This document shows positions 1 to 8,541 of a stretch of DNA of 55,389 bases, one piece after another. The notes beneath the pieces were generated by a model. That model did not search any database, was not told the origin of the DNA, and saw only the letters and a list, made by a program, of their open reading frames with translations. The stretch is from Streptomyces daqingensis (lineage in GTDB: Bacteria > Actinomycetota > Actinomycetes > Streptomycetales > Streptomycetaceae), in the NCBI RefSeq assembly GCF_014645895.1, contig NZ_BMMP01000028.1:1-55389 (forward strand). The letters are read 5' to 3'. Within the stretch, counting starts at the first letter, position 1, and each line of letters starts with the position of its first letter. The position numbers were made by a program, and so were the translations under genes.

Positions 1-547
1 CATGCTCAGAGACGGCACCTTCTACGAACCACGCACCCCAACCACCGCTTGACGAAACACATAGAGGCACCCCCCCCGTCGCGGACCGCCGCACGGACGG
101 GCGCCTCCCCACGGCCCAGGCCGCACGCACATCCAGCACGATTCCGGCACATACGGCGTGCTACCCACGCGAAGTGGAGCCGCCGGTGAATGGACCTGCT
201 CCTGCTCTCGACCCGTTCCCCACTCCAGCCCTAAGCTGCTGGGGCTCAGGGACCCTGGGGTCCTGGGGGCAGGCGGGACGGCAGGGTCATCTGCGCGTCC
301 GGGGGCGCGACTTCGCAGGCGCTGAAGTACCGCGCCAGGCGGCAAAAGCGGAGGTGAACGGAGAGCAAGGGCCGGGCCCGGTCCGGGCCCAGGGGCACGC
401 TCGCACCCGACAGCGGCGAGCGTGAGGCGCACCCGCGGAGGGTTCCTGACCAGCTCCCTCCCGCGACGCCGCCGGAAGCGTACTCAGGTCGCTCGTTCCG
501 GCCCCCGCACGAACCGGTCGCGATCCCCCACATGGAAGGTTTTTCCC
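1..547. other. Left-edge region without a convincing gene
   Basis: I see no convincing gene between the window start and the first P450. A short frame on the + strand (2-52) ends in TGA and could be the last codons of a gene that starts outside the window, but sixteen residues are too few to identify it. The longer open frames on both strands here are rich in Pro, Arg and Gly and lack family motifs or good ribosome binding sites, so I treat them as GC-rich noise. In conservon loci a CvnD-type GTPase gene sits directly upstream of a CYP157/CYP154 pair. None is visible in these 547 bases. Confidence 0.5.
471..502. promoter_or_regulatory. Inverted repeat upstream of the P450 operon
   Basis: The arms GCCGGAA (471-477) and TTCCGGC (496-502) are perfectly complementary with an 18-base spacer. 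They lie 46 bases before the chosen GTG start of the first P450. The position fits an operator or a structured leader. The sequence is GC-rich, so chance is a real alternative. Confidence 0.3.
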
Positions 548-1837
548 GTGACGGCGCATCAGGACGCCCTCAGCGCGGCGACCACCCCGCCGCCCCAGTG
601 CCCCGCGCACTCCGACGCGGTGCCGCTGTTCGGCCCCCGCTTCGAGACGGCACCGACCGAGCTGTACCGCGAGATGCGGCGCGACCACGGTCCCGTCGTA
701 CCGGTGGTGCTGCCCGCCGGCATCCCGGCCTGGCTCGTCATCGGGTACCAGGAGATGTACCAGGTCACGAGCGACTCCGCGGCCTTCCCCCGCGACTCCG
801 GCCTGTGGAACCAGTGGGACAACCTTCCCGACGACTGGCCGCTGCGGCCGATGATCGGCGAGCGCCGACCGTCGATCTACTACACCGTCGGAGACGAGCA
901 CAGGCGCCACCTCGAAATGGTGCAGAGCGCCATGGACAACATCAGCCCCCTCGAACTGAACAAGCACTGCGAGGAGTTGGCCGACAAGCTGCTCGACGGC
1001 TTCTGCGGGCGGGGTGAGGCGGACATCATCACCGAGTACGCCAAGCCGCTGCCCCTCCTGGTGCTCGCCCGCATCCTCGGCTTCACCGACGAGGAGTCAC
1101 CGGTGCTCAGCAAGGCGATGAGCGCCCTCGCCGACGGCGGCGCCGACGCCCTGGAGGGCTTCGCGACGTTCGGCCGCATGATGAACGAACTGGTCGCGGC
1201 CAAGCGGGAGCAGCCCGGCCCGGACGTCACCTCCTGGATGATGGCGCACCCGGAGCCGTTCACCGACGAGGAGTACGCGCTTGACCTGATGGCCATCACG
1301 GCCGCGGGCCACCTGCCGACGTCGGACTGGATCGGCAACTCCGTCCGCCTGATGCTGACCGACGACCGCTTCGCCGCCTCCCTGACCGGCGGCCGCCGCA
1401 GCATCCCCGAGGCCATGAACGAGGTCCTCTGGGAGGAGACACCCACGCAGATCCTGCCGGGACGCTGGGCCGCCTGGGACACCTGGCTCGCGGGGCAGCA
1501 CATCCGCACCGGCGACCTGCTGCTGCTCGGTCTCGCGGGCGCCAACGCCGACCCCAAGGTCCACGTCACCTCGGCGGGGGCGGACACCGGCCTGCGGGGC
1601 GGCAACAGCGCCCATTTCGCGTTCAGCCACGGCGAGTTCCAGTGCCCGTTCCAGGCGCAGGAGATCGCCGAGACCATCGTCCGGGTCGGCATCGAAGTCC
1701 TGCTCGACAGGCTGCCGGAGATCGACCTCACCGTCCCCGCCGAGTCCCTGACCAGGCGGCCCTCGGCGTTCCAGCAGGGGGTGACGGCCCTGCCCGTGCA
1801 CTTCACCCCCACCCCTCCCATCAAAGGCACACGATGA
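548..1837 (+). CDS. CYP157-like cytochrome P450 lacking the ExxR motif
   Basis: This 429-residue protein has the overall P450 plan. The heme-ligand loop contains HGEFQCPF with the cysteine at residue 366, and the I-helix segment reads AAGHLPTSD instead of the usual AGxxTT. The K-helix position that should read ExxR reads E292-V-L-W295, so the Arg that is nearly universal in P450s is absent. Loss of ExxR is a known trait of the Streptomyces CYP157 family, whose genes are typically paired with a CYP154 gene, as here. I chose GTG 548 because GGAAGG (534-539) lies eight bases upstream and the earlier in-frame ATG only adds an Arg-rich stretch. The stop overlaps the next start by four bases (ATGA). 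The substrate is unknown. It could be a monooxygenase or a redox-silent partner. Confidence 0.88.
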   Translation: MTAHQDALSAATTPPPQCPAHSDAVPLFGPRFETAPTELYREMRRDHGPVVPVVLPAGIPAWLVIGYQEMYQVTSDSAAFPRDSGLWNQWDNLPDDWPLRPMIGERRPSIYYTVGDEHRRHLEMVQSAMDNISPLELNKHCEELADKLLDGFCGRGEADIITEYAKPLPLLVLARILGFTDEESPVLSKAMSALADGGADALEGFATFGRMMNELVAAKREQPGPDVTSWMMAHPEPFTDEEYALDLMAITAAGHLPTSDWIGNSVRLMLTDDRFAASLTGGRRSIPEAMNEVLWEETPTQILPGRWAAWDTWLAGQHIRTGDLLLLGLAGANADPKVHVTSAGADTGLRGGNSAHFAFSHGEFQCPFQAQEIAETIVRVGIEVLLDRLPEIDLTVPAESLTRRPSAFQQGVTALPVHFTPTPPIKGTR

Positions 1838-3120
1838 GCGCTCCCTCACCCCACTCACCGGAGCACCGTGACCAGGCCGGGCCCGCCGCGAGCGGCGTCC
1901 CGGCCGCGCAGTGCCCCTTCGTCATCGACCCCCTGGTGCGGAACCTGAACGAGGAGACGCGCCGCCTCCGCGAGTCCGGCCCGCTCGTCCGCATCGAGCT
2001 GATGGGCGTCCCGGCCTGGTCCGTCACCAGCCACGCCGAGGCCCGTCGCCTGCTGACGGACCAGCGTCTGGTGAAGGACATCAACCAGTGGACGCTGTAC
2101 CGGACGGGCGAAGTGACCCAGGAGTGGCCGCTGATCGGCATGATCGACTCCGGTCGCTCGATGTTCACGGTGGACGGCGCTGAGCACCGGAGGCTGCGTA
2201 CGAAGACCGCGCAGGCGATCACGCCGCGGCGTCTGGAGGCCATGCGCCCCGTCATCGAGAGCATCACCCACCGGCTGCTGGACGAGCTGGCCGGCAAGGG
2301 CGCGTACGACGCGGTGGACCTGAAGTCCGTCTTCGCGCTGCCGCTGCCGATGTCGGTGATCAGCGAACTGATGGGCGTGGACGCCGCGTTGCACCCGCGG
2401 CTGCACACCCTCTACAAGGCGTTCTTCTCGATGCTGACGCCGCAGGACGAGCGGCTCGCGGTGATGGCCGAACTCGACGGCATCTTCACCGACATGGTCA
2501 GGGCCCGCACCGCCGAACCCAGGGACGACCTGACGAGCGCGCTGATCCTCGCGGACCAGGGCGGCGAACCCCTCACCGAGGAGGAGGTCGTCGGCAATCT
2601 GAAGGCGATGGTCGCGGCGGGGCACGAGACGACGATCGGCCTCATCCTCAACGCCGTGCGGGCGCTGCTCACCCACCCCGCCCAGTTGCGCATGGTCCTC
2701 GACGGCGAGGTGGGCTGGGACGCGGTCATCGAGGAGACGCTGCGCTGGGACACCCCTTCGACGCATCTGCTGATGCGTTTCGCCACCGAGGACGTCGAGG
2801 TGGGTGACGGAGTCGTCCGCAAGGGCGAGGGCCTGGTCATCTCGTACCGCGCCATCGGCCGCGACCCCGAGCAGCACGGCCCCGACGCGGACGAGTTCGA
2901 CATCGCCCGCCCCTCCCCCGCCCGCCACATCACCTTCGGGCACGGGCCGCACATCTGCCCCGGAGCGGCCCTGTCGCGGCTGGAGGCGAGCATCGCGCTG
3001 CCCGCGCTGTTCTCCCGTTTCCCGAAACTGCGACTGGCCGTTCCGGTCGAAGAGATCCTCAACCAGCCGGTCCTCACGCAGAACGACCTGCAGTCGTTCC
3101 CGGTGAGGCTGCACGACTGA
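1834..3120 (+). CDS. CYP154-like cytochrome P450
   Basis: This 428-residue P450 has all canonical signatures: the I-helix AGHETT oxygen-activation motif, a K-helix E301-T-L-R304 (ExxR), and the heme loop FGHGPHICPG with the ligand cysteine at residue 375. The ATG overlaps the stop of the preceding P450 (ATGA), so the two are translationally coupled and probably used together. Family knowledge says CYP154 enzymes hydroxylate bulky substrates such as macrolides and steroids and receive electrons from ferredoxin. No ferredoxin or ferredoxin reductase gene is visible nearby, so electrons must come from elsewhere. Assignment to CYP154 is inferred from the motifs and the CYP157 partner. Confidence 0.9.
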   Translation: MSAPSPHSPEHRDQAGPAASGVPAAQCPFVIDPLVRNLNEETRRLRESGPLVRIELMGVPAWSVTSHAEARRLLTDQRLVKDINQWTLYRTGEVTQEWPLIGMIDSGRSMFTVDGAEHRRLRTKTAQAITPRRLEAMRPVIESITHRLLDELAGKGAYDAVDLKSVFALPLPMSVISELMGVDAALHPRLHTLYKAFFSMLTPQDERLAVMAELDGIFTDMVRARTAEPRDDLTSALILADQGGEPLTEEEVVGNLKAMVAAGHETTIGLILNAVRALLTHPAQLRMVLDGEVGWDAVIEETLRWDTPSTHLLMRFATEDVEVGDGVVRKGEGLVISYRAIGRDPEQHGPDADEFDIARPSPARHITFGHGPHICPGAALSRLEASIALPALFSRFPKLRLAVPVEEILNQPVLTQNDLQSFPVRLHD

Positions 3121-3456
3121 GGCTGCAGGGCCGGGGCTTTACGGCCGGGGCCGGGCGACGTGGGCGGGGCCGGGCGACGTTGGCGGGGCGACTGCGGCCT
3201 CACGACCGGGAGGGAGCCCCTGGACCGCACGGCTGAGCGGAGCCGCTGAGACTGTGCGGCCGCACGGCAGTTCGCCCGCCGCGGGTGCGGCCGGGCCGCC
3301 CTTGCCGCGCCCGCGCACCCCAGGCCCGGCCGGGTGAACGCTGCCCCCCGCGCCCATGTCCGCACCAGGGAACGAGCAGGCGGAACAGATAGAACAGGCG
3401 GAAGTCTGCGAGCCACGCAGACCGCCCATCTTCCCGCAATGCACCCAGGTGAAGAC
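3121..3456. other. Intergenic region between the P450 operon and the glgE-like gene
   Basis: These 336 bases hold no convincing gene. Just after the P450 stop there are two copies of CGGGCGACGT (3152-3161 and 3171-3180), a 19-base tandem period embedded in GGGGCCGGG. A ribosome binding site for the glgE-like gene (AGGTGA, 3447-3452) lies at the right end. I could not pick out a convincing -35/-10 pair. Confidence 0.5.
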
Positions 3457-5469
3457 ATGATCGGTCGCATCCCCGTCCTCGACGTCCGGCCTCTCGTCGA
3501 CTGCGGACGGCACCCCGCCAAAGCCGTACCGGGCGAGTCCTTCCTCGTCTCCGCGACGGTCTTCCGCGAAGGCCCGGGCGTGATCGGCGCCAACGTCGTA
3601 CTCCGAGACTCCACCGGCCGCTGCGGCCCCTGGACGCCCATGCGCGAACTCGAACCCGGCACCGACCGCTGGGGAGCGGAGATCACCCCCGACAGGGAAG
3701 GGAGATGGACCTACGCCGTAGAGGCGTGGGCCGATCCGATCGCGACCTGGCGGCAGCTGGCCCGGGTGAAGGTCCCCGCGGGCACGGACGCCGAGGAGAC
3801 CCTGGAGGAGGGCGCGCTCCTGCACGAACGCGCCGCCCCGCAGGTGCCCAGGAGCGCCGGACGGGACACCCTGCTCGCGGCGGCCGAGGCCCTGCGCGAC
3901 GCCAACCGCCCTGTCGCGTCCCGCCTCTCGGCGGCGCTGACACCCCAGGTGCAGGCCGTCCTGGACCGTTTCCCGCTGCGTGAACTCGTCACCGCGACGC
4001 GTCCGATGGCCCTCCAAGTGGAGCGCGAGCGGGCCCGGTTCGCCTCGTGGTACGGGCTCTTCCCCCGCTCCGAGGGCGCGGTGCTCCCGGAGGCCGAGGA
4101 CGAGCCCCCGGTGTCCGGGACCTTCCGCACGGCCGCCCGGCGGCTGGACGCCGTCGCGGAGATGGGCTTCGACGTCGTGTGCCTGCCGCCCGTGCATCCC
4201 GTCGGGGAGACGTCCCGCAAGGGTCCGGGCAACGCGATGTCCGCCGGCCCGCACGGCGTCGGCTCTCCCTGGGCGGTGGGATCGTCCGCCGGGGGCCACG
4301 ACGCCCTGCACCCGGACCTCGGAACCGAGGAGGACTTCGCCTACTTCGTGGAGCGCGCCCGTTCCCTCGGCATGGAGGTCGCCCTCGACTTCGCGCTCCA
4401 GTGCTCCCCGGACCATCCCTGGATCAAGGAGCACCCGGAGTGGTTCGCCCACGGCCCCGACGGCGCGGCCGTCCACGCCGGGGACCCGCCCCCCGCCCAC
4501 CAGGACGTCCACCAGCTCTCCTTCGACCAGGGCCCCGACGCTTACGGGGCCCTGGTGCGTGAGACGGTGCGGCTGCTGCGCCTGTGGATGGCGCGCGGCG
4601 TCCGCGTCTTCCGCGTGGACGACGCGCACGCCAAGCCCGTGGCCTTCTGGGAGAAAGTCCTCGGCGACATCAACCGCTCCGACCCGGATGTGGTCTTCCT
4701 CGCCGGCGCGTTCACCCGCCCGGCGGTGATGCGCACCCTCGCCAAGGCGGGCTTCCAGCAGTCCTGCACGCCTTTCCCGTGGCGGAACAAGAAGCAGGAA
4801 CTGACCGACCACCTCACTGAGTTGGCAGGCGAGACCGCCAACTACCTGCGGCCCAGCTTCTTCGTCAACACGCCCGACGTCCTGAGCACCTATCTCCAGG
4901 AGGGCGGCCGCGCCGCGTTCCAGACGCGCGCCGTCCTGGCGGCGACGCTGTCTCCGTCCTGGGGTCTCTACGCGGGATACGAGCTGTGCGAGGCCGCGCC
5001 GTCCCGTCCGGGCAGCGAGGAGTACCTGCACGCGGAGAAGTACGAACTGCGCCCCCGCGACTGGGGGTCCGCGGAGGCGGCCGGCGAGTCGATCGCACCG
5101 CTGATCGGCCGGCTCAACAGGCTGCGCCGCCGTCACCCCGCGCTCCAGGAGCTGCGTTCGCTCCGCTTCCACCACTGCGACAGCCCGGACGTCATCGCGT
5201 TCTCCAAGCACTGCGACGCTCCGCGGGCCGACACCGTCCTCGTCGTGGTCAACCTCGACCCGCACAACACGCGTGAGACGACGCTGACGTTGGAGGAGGA
5301 CGCCCTGTCCGCGTTCGGACTGGGCGCCGCGCAGGCCGCGGGAGCCGAGACGTTCCCGGTACGCGACGAGCTGACCGGCGCCACGCTCCAGTGGGGCCGG
5401 GAGAACCACCTGCGTCTCGAAGTGGGCGGCGGTTCACCCGCGGCACGGATCGTCACGCTGCTCCCCTGA
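3457..5469 (+). CDS. glgE: GlgE-like maltosyltransferase homologue with substituted catalytic residues
   Basis: The 670-residue protein aligns end to end by eye with GlgE, the GH13 enzyme that adds maltose from maltose-1-phosphate to alpha-glucan. The N-terminus MIGRIPVLDVRPLVDCG, the segment GSPWAVGSSAGGHDALHPDL and the C-terminal half are typical. The nucleophile Asp is kept (FRVDD, D388), as is the third acidic residue (NTPDVL, D474). The general acid Glu of the LAEAFTRP motif is Gly417 here (LAGAFTRP). The phosphate-binding NPPKKYQD motif reads DPPPAHQD, and the Asn after the nucleophile is Asp. Relative to the S. coelicolor enzyme (D394, E423, D480) the offset is a constant six residues. 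I infer a catalytically dead or repurposed paralogue. Start ATG 3457 follows AGGTGA and matches the family N-terminus. ATG 3439 is an alternative. Confidence 0.85.
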   Translation: MIGRIPVLDVRPLVDCGRHPAKAVPGESFLVSATVFREGPGVIGANVVLRDSTGRCGPWTPMRELEPGTDRWGAEITPDREGRWTYAVEAWADPIATWRQLARVKVPAGTDAEETLEEGALLHERAAPQVPRSAGRDTLLAAAEALRDANRPVASRLSAALTPQVQAVLDRFPLRELVTATRPMALQVERERARFASWYGLFPRSEGAVLPEAEDEPPVSGTFRTAARRLDAVAEMGFDVVCLPPVHPVGETSRKGPGNAMSAGPHGVGSPWAVGSSAGGHDALHPDLGTEEDFAYFVERARSLGMEVALDFALQCSPDHPWIKEHPEWFAHGPDGAAVHAGDPPPAHQDVHQLSFDQGPDAYGALVRETVRLLRLWMARGVRVFRVDDAHAKPVAFWEKVLGDINRSDPDVVFLAGAFTRPAVMRTLAKAGFQQSCTPFPWRNKKQELTDHLTELAGETANYLRPSFFVNTPDVLSTYLQEGGRAAFQTRAVLAATLSPSWGLYAGYELCEAAPSRPGSEEYLHAEKYELRPRDWGSAEAAGESIAPLIGRLNRLRRRHPALQELRSLRFHHCDSPDVIAFSKHCDAPRADTVLVVVNLDPHNTRETTLTLEEDALSAFGLGAAQAAGAETFPVRDELTGATLQWGRENHLRLEVGGGSPAARIVTLLP

Positions 5470-5901
5470 GGCTCCGGTCCCCTGAGTAACCGATCCCCTG
5501 AGGCATCCCGGGCGCCGTTCACCGGCCGGTGAGCGGCGCCCGGGTCGCGCGTCCCGGAGCGGCGACGGGGGGGGCCACACCCGTGAAGATCCCCGACACG
5601 TCGGGCACAAACGGACAGACGCAGTCATGATTCGGGACAATCTGCGTGCTTTCCATACCGTCGGGGAAAGGACGCCGGACGCCATGTCGCTAAGGTCCGC
5701 GTCCCGCACCGCCCTTGAGGACCGCCCTCCCCACCGTCCGGACGGCGCCCCGGCGCATCCGGGCCCGGCCGGTGCCGCTTCCCCCGGACTCGCGGATCCA
5801 TCCGCCCGCACCGCCCCCGCACGCGTCCTGCCCGCGCGTGCCGGCCGGGCCGCCCCGCCGCTCCGCAACCCGTCGAACGACGTCTACAGGAGGTTCCGAC
5901 C
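5470..5901. other. Gap between glgE-like and glgB-like genes where treS and mak would be expected
   Basis: In Streptomyces GlgE loci, trehalose synthase and maltokinase normally separate glgE from glgB. Here only 432 bases lie between them and I find no recognisable piece of either gene. An open frame (5627-5905) overlaps the next GTG start, but it is a Pro/Arg/Ala-rich composition artefact with no motif I know. The right end carries a strong AGGAGG (5888-5893) for the glgB-like gene. Confidence 0.5.
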
Positions 5902-8418
5902 GTGACCGTGCCTTCGTCACCCGACCGCCAGGGGCGCTCGCAGCCCGCCGTCCCCGCGACCTTCCTCGCCGGCGGCGACGCCGGCCACGACGGCGACCGC
6001 CCCGGCGGCTGGTCGCTGGGGGCCCTGACCGGCCCGATCGCCGCACCGGTGGGCGGTCCCGGCGGGAAGCCGGCGACACGCGGGCCCGGCCGGCGCGGCA
6101 CGTCCCCGCTGAACCCGAGGGGTACCGAGCTGACGCCCGCTCCCCCGCCCGCGCCCGCAACCCGCGCTCCGCACCGTGCGCGGACGCCCCGTTCCGGCGG
6201 GACGGTGCGGGCGGCGGGCGACGACAGGGGGACCGCCGCGTCGAAGGCGACGTCCGTCCGTCCCGCACCCGCCCTGTCCGGGGAGGACCGCGGCAGGCTC
6301 CTCGCGGGCACCCACCGCGATCCGCACTCCGTGCTCGGCGCCCGCACCGTGCCGGACGGCAGGGTCCGCTTCAGGACCCTTCAGCCCGCCGCGCACTCCG
6401 TCACGGTGGTCGCCGGGGAGGGCGGCCTGCGGGCGCGGCTGCCCGACGAGGGGGACGGGCTCTTCGCCGGCGAAGTCGCGGTGGCCGCAGGCCGGTTGCC
6501 CGCCTACGAGCTGCTCGTCGAGTACGGGGAGGCCGGCCGGCGGGAGCTGGCGCGCGTCGCCGATCCGTACCGGTTCCCTCCCGCCCTCGGCGAGTCGGAC
6601 GTGCGGACGGCCGTCGAGGGACGGCACGAGCAGCTCTGGCAGGCCCTCGGTGCCCGGGAGATGACGCATCGCGGAGTGACGGGCACCCGGTTCACGGTGT
6701 GGGCGCCCGGCGTCGGCGGGGTCCGGGTCGTCGGCGACTTCAACTGCTGGGACGGCAGAGGCACTTCGATGAGGGCGCTGGGCTCCTCCGACGTGTGGGA
6801 GCTGTTCCTGCCGGGCGTCGGTGACGGCGACGTCTACAAGTTCGAGGCGGTGCGGGACGACGGCTCCCGGACGCTCTTCGCCGACCCGATGGCCCGTCTC
6901 GCCGAAGTGCCGCCCGGCGACGGCTCCGTGGTCCGCACCTCCGCCCACCGGTGGCGCGACGGCGACTGGCTCGACAGGCGCGGGGCCGGGAAGGCGCAGG
7001 CGGCGCCCGTCTCCGTCTACGAGGTGCATCTGCCCTCGTGGCGTCCGGGACTGGCCTGCCGCGAACTCGCGGAGCAACTGCCCGCGTACGTACGGGACCT
7101 GGGGTTCACACACGTCGAGCTGATGCCGTGCGCGGAACCCCGCGCCACCGGGGCTCCGGGGCACGGCGTGCAGGGGCTCTTCGCACCCGTCCCGGGCATC
7201 GGCGACCCCGACGGCCTCAAGTGCCTCGTCGACGCGCTCCACCGCGCCGGCATCGGCGTGATCATGGCCTGGGCTCCGATGCCCGCCCTCGCCTCGCCTC
7301 GGGAGCCGCTGGGACCGGGGATGCGCTGCCTGCTGTCGAGCAGCGCCGTCTACTGGTGCGAGACGTTCCACCTGGACGGCATCCGCGTCGACGGCGTGGC
7401 CTCCCTGCTCGCGGCGGGCTCCCCGCCCGCACCGGAGCGGCCGGCCTCCGGCGCTTTTACGCGGCCCGCTCCCGAGGCGGTCTCGCTGCTGCAGGAACTG
7501 AACGCGCTCCTGCACCGCCGGTGCCCCGGCGTGATGACGTTCGCGGAGGTGCCCGCGCCGTGGGACGGCGTGACGCGGGCGACACACCACGTGGGCGAGA
7601 GCGGATACGGGGGGCTCGGCTTCGACTTCACCTGGGACACGGCGTGGATGCGCGGATCGCTGACGTACGCGGGCAGGGAGCCCGGGCAGCGTTCCGGGCA
7701 CCTCGCCGAGCTGACGTCCTCCATGTCGTCGGCCTACGCGGAGAGCCGCCTGCTTCCCGTCCCGCACACCCAGGTCACGGCCGGCAAGGGGCCGCTGGTC
7801 TCCCGGATGCCCGGCGACCGGGCGGAGCAGTTCGCGAACCACCGCGCCTTCCTCGCGTTCATGTGGGCGCACCCCGGCAAGCAACTGCTGTTCATGGGGC
7901 AGGAGTTCGCCCAGACGACGGAGTGGGGCCAGTCTCACGGCCCCGACTGGTGGCTTCTCGACCCCTCCTCCCCCGCCGAGCCCCGGCACCGCGGTGTGCG
8001 CACCCTGGTGCGCGACCTCAACGAGGAGTACCTGCGGACCCCGGCGCTGTGGCAACTCGACACGCAGCCCGGCGGATTCGCCTGGATCCACGACGGCTCG
8101 GGCGGGCCGGACACGGAGAACGTCGTCGCGTTCCTCCGGTTCGACGGTGAGGGCGATCCCCTCGCCGCCGTCTGCAACTTCTCAGACGTCCTCCGCACCG
8201 GCTACCGGCTGGGCCTGCCCGACACGCATGCGGCGTGGAGCGAGGTCCTCAGCACCGACGAACTGCGCTACGGCGGCAGCGGCGTCACCACCGGCTCCGG
8301 CCCGCTGGCCGCAGGGCCGGTCAAGGCACACGGCCGTCCCACGTCGGTGACCCTGACGCTTCCGCCGCTGACCACCGTGTGGCTGCGCCCGTACACCGGG
8401 CCGGTGCGCGACTGGTGA
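5902..8418 (+). CDS. glgB: GlgB-like branching enzyme homologue with lost active-site residues
   Basis: This 838-residue protein resembles glycogen branching enzyme (GH13). It has a Pro-rich N-terminal extension (about 1-120), a CBM48-like region with FTVWAPGVGGVRVVGDFNCW, and a barrel containing VSVYEVHLPSWRPG and WAHPGKQLLFMGQEFAQ. The nucleophile Asp497 (GIRVDGVAS) and acid Glu549 (FAEV) remain. The region-I motif DWVPAHF is AWAPMPAL, with the Asp replaced by Ala456 and the His by Pro461. About forty residues that normally follow it are missing. HDEVVHGK reads HTQVTAGK, so the third catalytic Asp is Thr623. I infer loss of normal branching activity. GTG 5902 is chosen for the AGGAGG eight bases upstream. 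It pairs with the equally altered GlgE-like gene upstream. Confidence 0.85.
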   Translation: MTVPSSPDRQGRSQPAVPATFLAGGDAGHDGDRPGGWSLGALTGPIAAPVGGPGGKPATRGPGRRGTSPLNPRGTELTPAPPPAPATRAPHRARTPRSGGTVRAAGDDRGTAASKATSVRPAPALSGEDRGRLLAGTHRDPHSVLGARTVPDGRVRFRTLQPAAHSVTVVAGEGGLRARLPDEGDGLFAGEVAVAAGRLPAYELLVEYGEAGRRELARVADPYRFPPALGESDVRTAVEGRHEQLWQALGAREMTHRGVTGTRFTVWAPGVGGVRVVGDFNCWDGRGTSMRALGSSDVWELFLPGVGDGDVYKFEAVRDDGSRTLFADPMARLAEVPPGDGSVVRTSAHRWRDGDWLDRRGAGKAQAAPVSVYEVHLPSWRPGLACRELAEQLPAYVRDLGFTHVELMPCAEPRATGAPGHGVQGLFAPVPGIGDPDGLKCLVDALHRAGIGVIMAWAPMPALASPREPLGPGMRCLLSSSAVYWCETFHLDGIRVDGVASLLAAGSPPAPERPASGAFTRPAPEAVSLLQELNALLHRRCPGVMTFAEVPAPWDGVTRATHHVGESGYGGLGFDFTWDTAWMRGSLTYAGREPGQRSGHLAELTSSMSSAYAESRLLPVPHTQVTAGKGPLVSRMPGDRAEQFANHRAFLAFMWAHPGKQLLFMGQEFAQTTEWGQSHGPDWWLLDPSSPAEPRHRGVRTLVRDLNEEYLRTPALWQLDTQPGGFAWIHDGSGGPDTENVVAFLRFDGEGDPLAAVCNFSDVLRTGYRLGLPDTHAAWSEVLSTDELRYGGSGVTTGSGPLAAGPVKAHGRPTSVTLTLPPLTTVWLRPYTGPVRDW

Positions 8419-8449
8419 CGCGGCGGGGCTCGGCTCCGCAGCCCCACGT

Positions 8450-8503
8450 CACGCGGCCGCGGCCGCACTCCCGTACACGACGGGGTGCGGCCGCGGCCGC
8501 GTG
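8450..8503. terminator. Strong hairpin between convergent glgB-like and dctA genes
   Basis: The two arms (8450-8468 and 8485-8503) form a perfect 19-bp stem around a 16-base loop, built on CGGCCGCGGCCG. The hairpin lies between two convergent genes, 31 bases after one stop and 38 bases beyond the other. It is a good candidate bidirectional terminator, without a T-tract. Confidence 0.8.
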
Positions 8504-8541
8504 ATCGTCACCGTGGGCGCCCCGGGGCGGGCGCCGCCGGG

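Noticed and set aside
22..533. Several open frames on both strands at the left edge
   Set aside because: Pro/Gly/Arg-rich, without ribosome binding sites or motifs.
3139..5409. Long open frame opposite the glgE-like gene
   Set aside because: It mirrors the codon pattern of the real gene, is full of Arg/Gly/Val and has no family motif.
5627..5905. 92-codon frame overlapping the glgB-like start, considered as a maltokinase remnant
   Set aside because: No maltokinase motif could be found in it.
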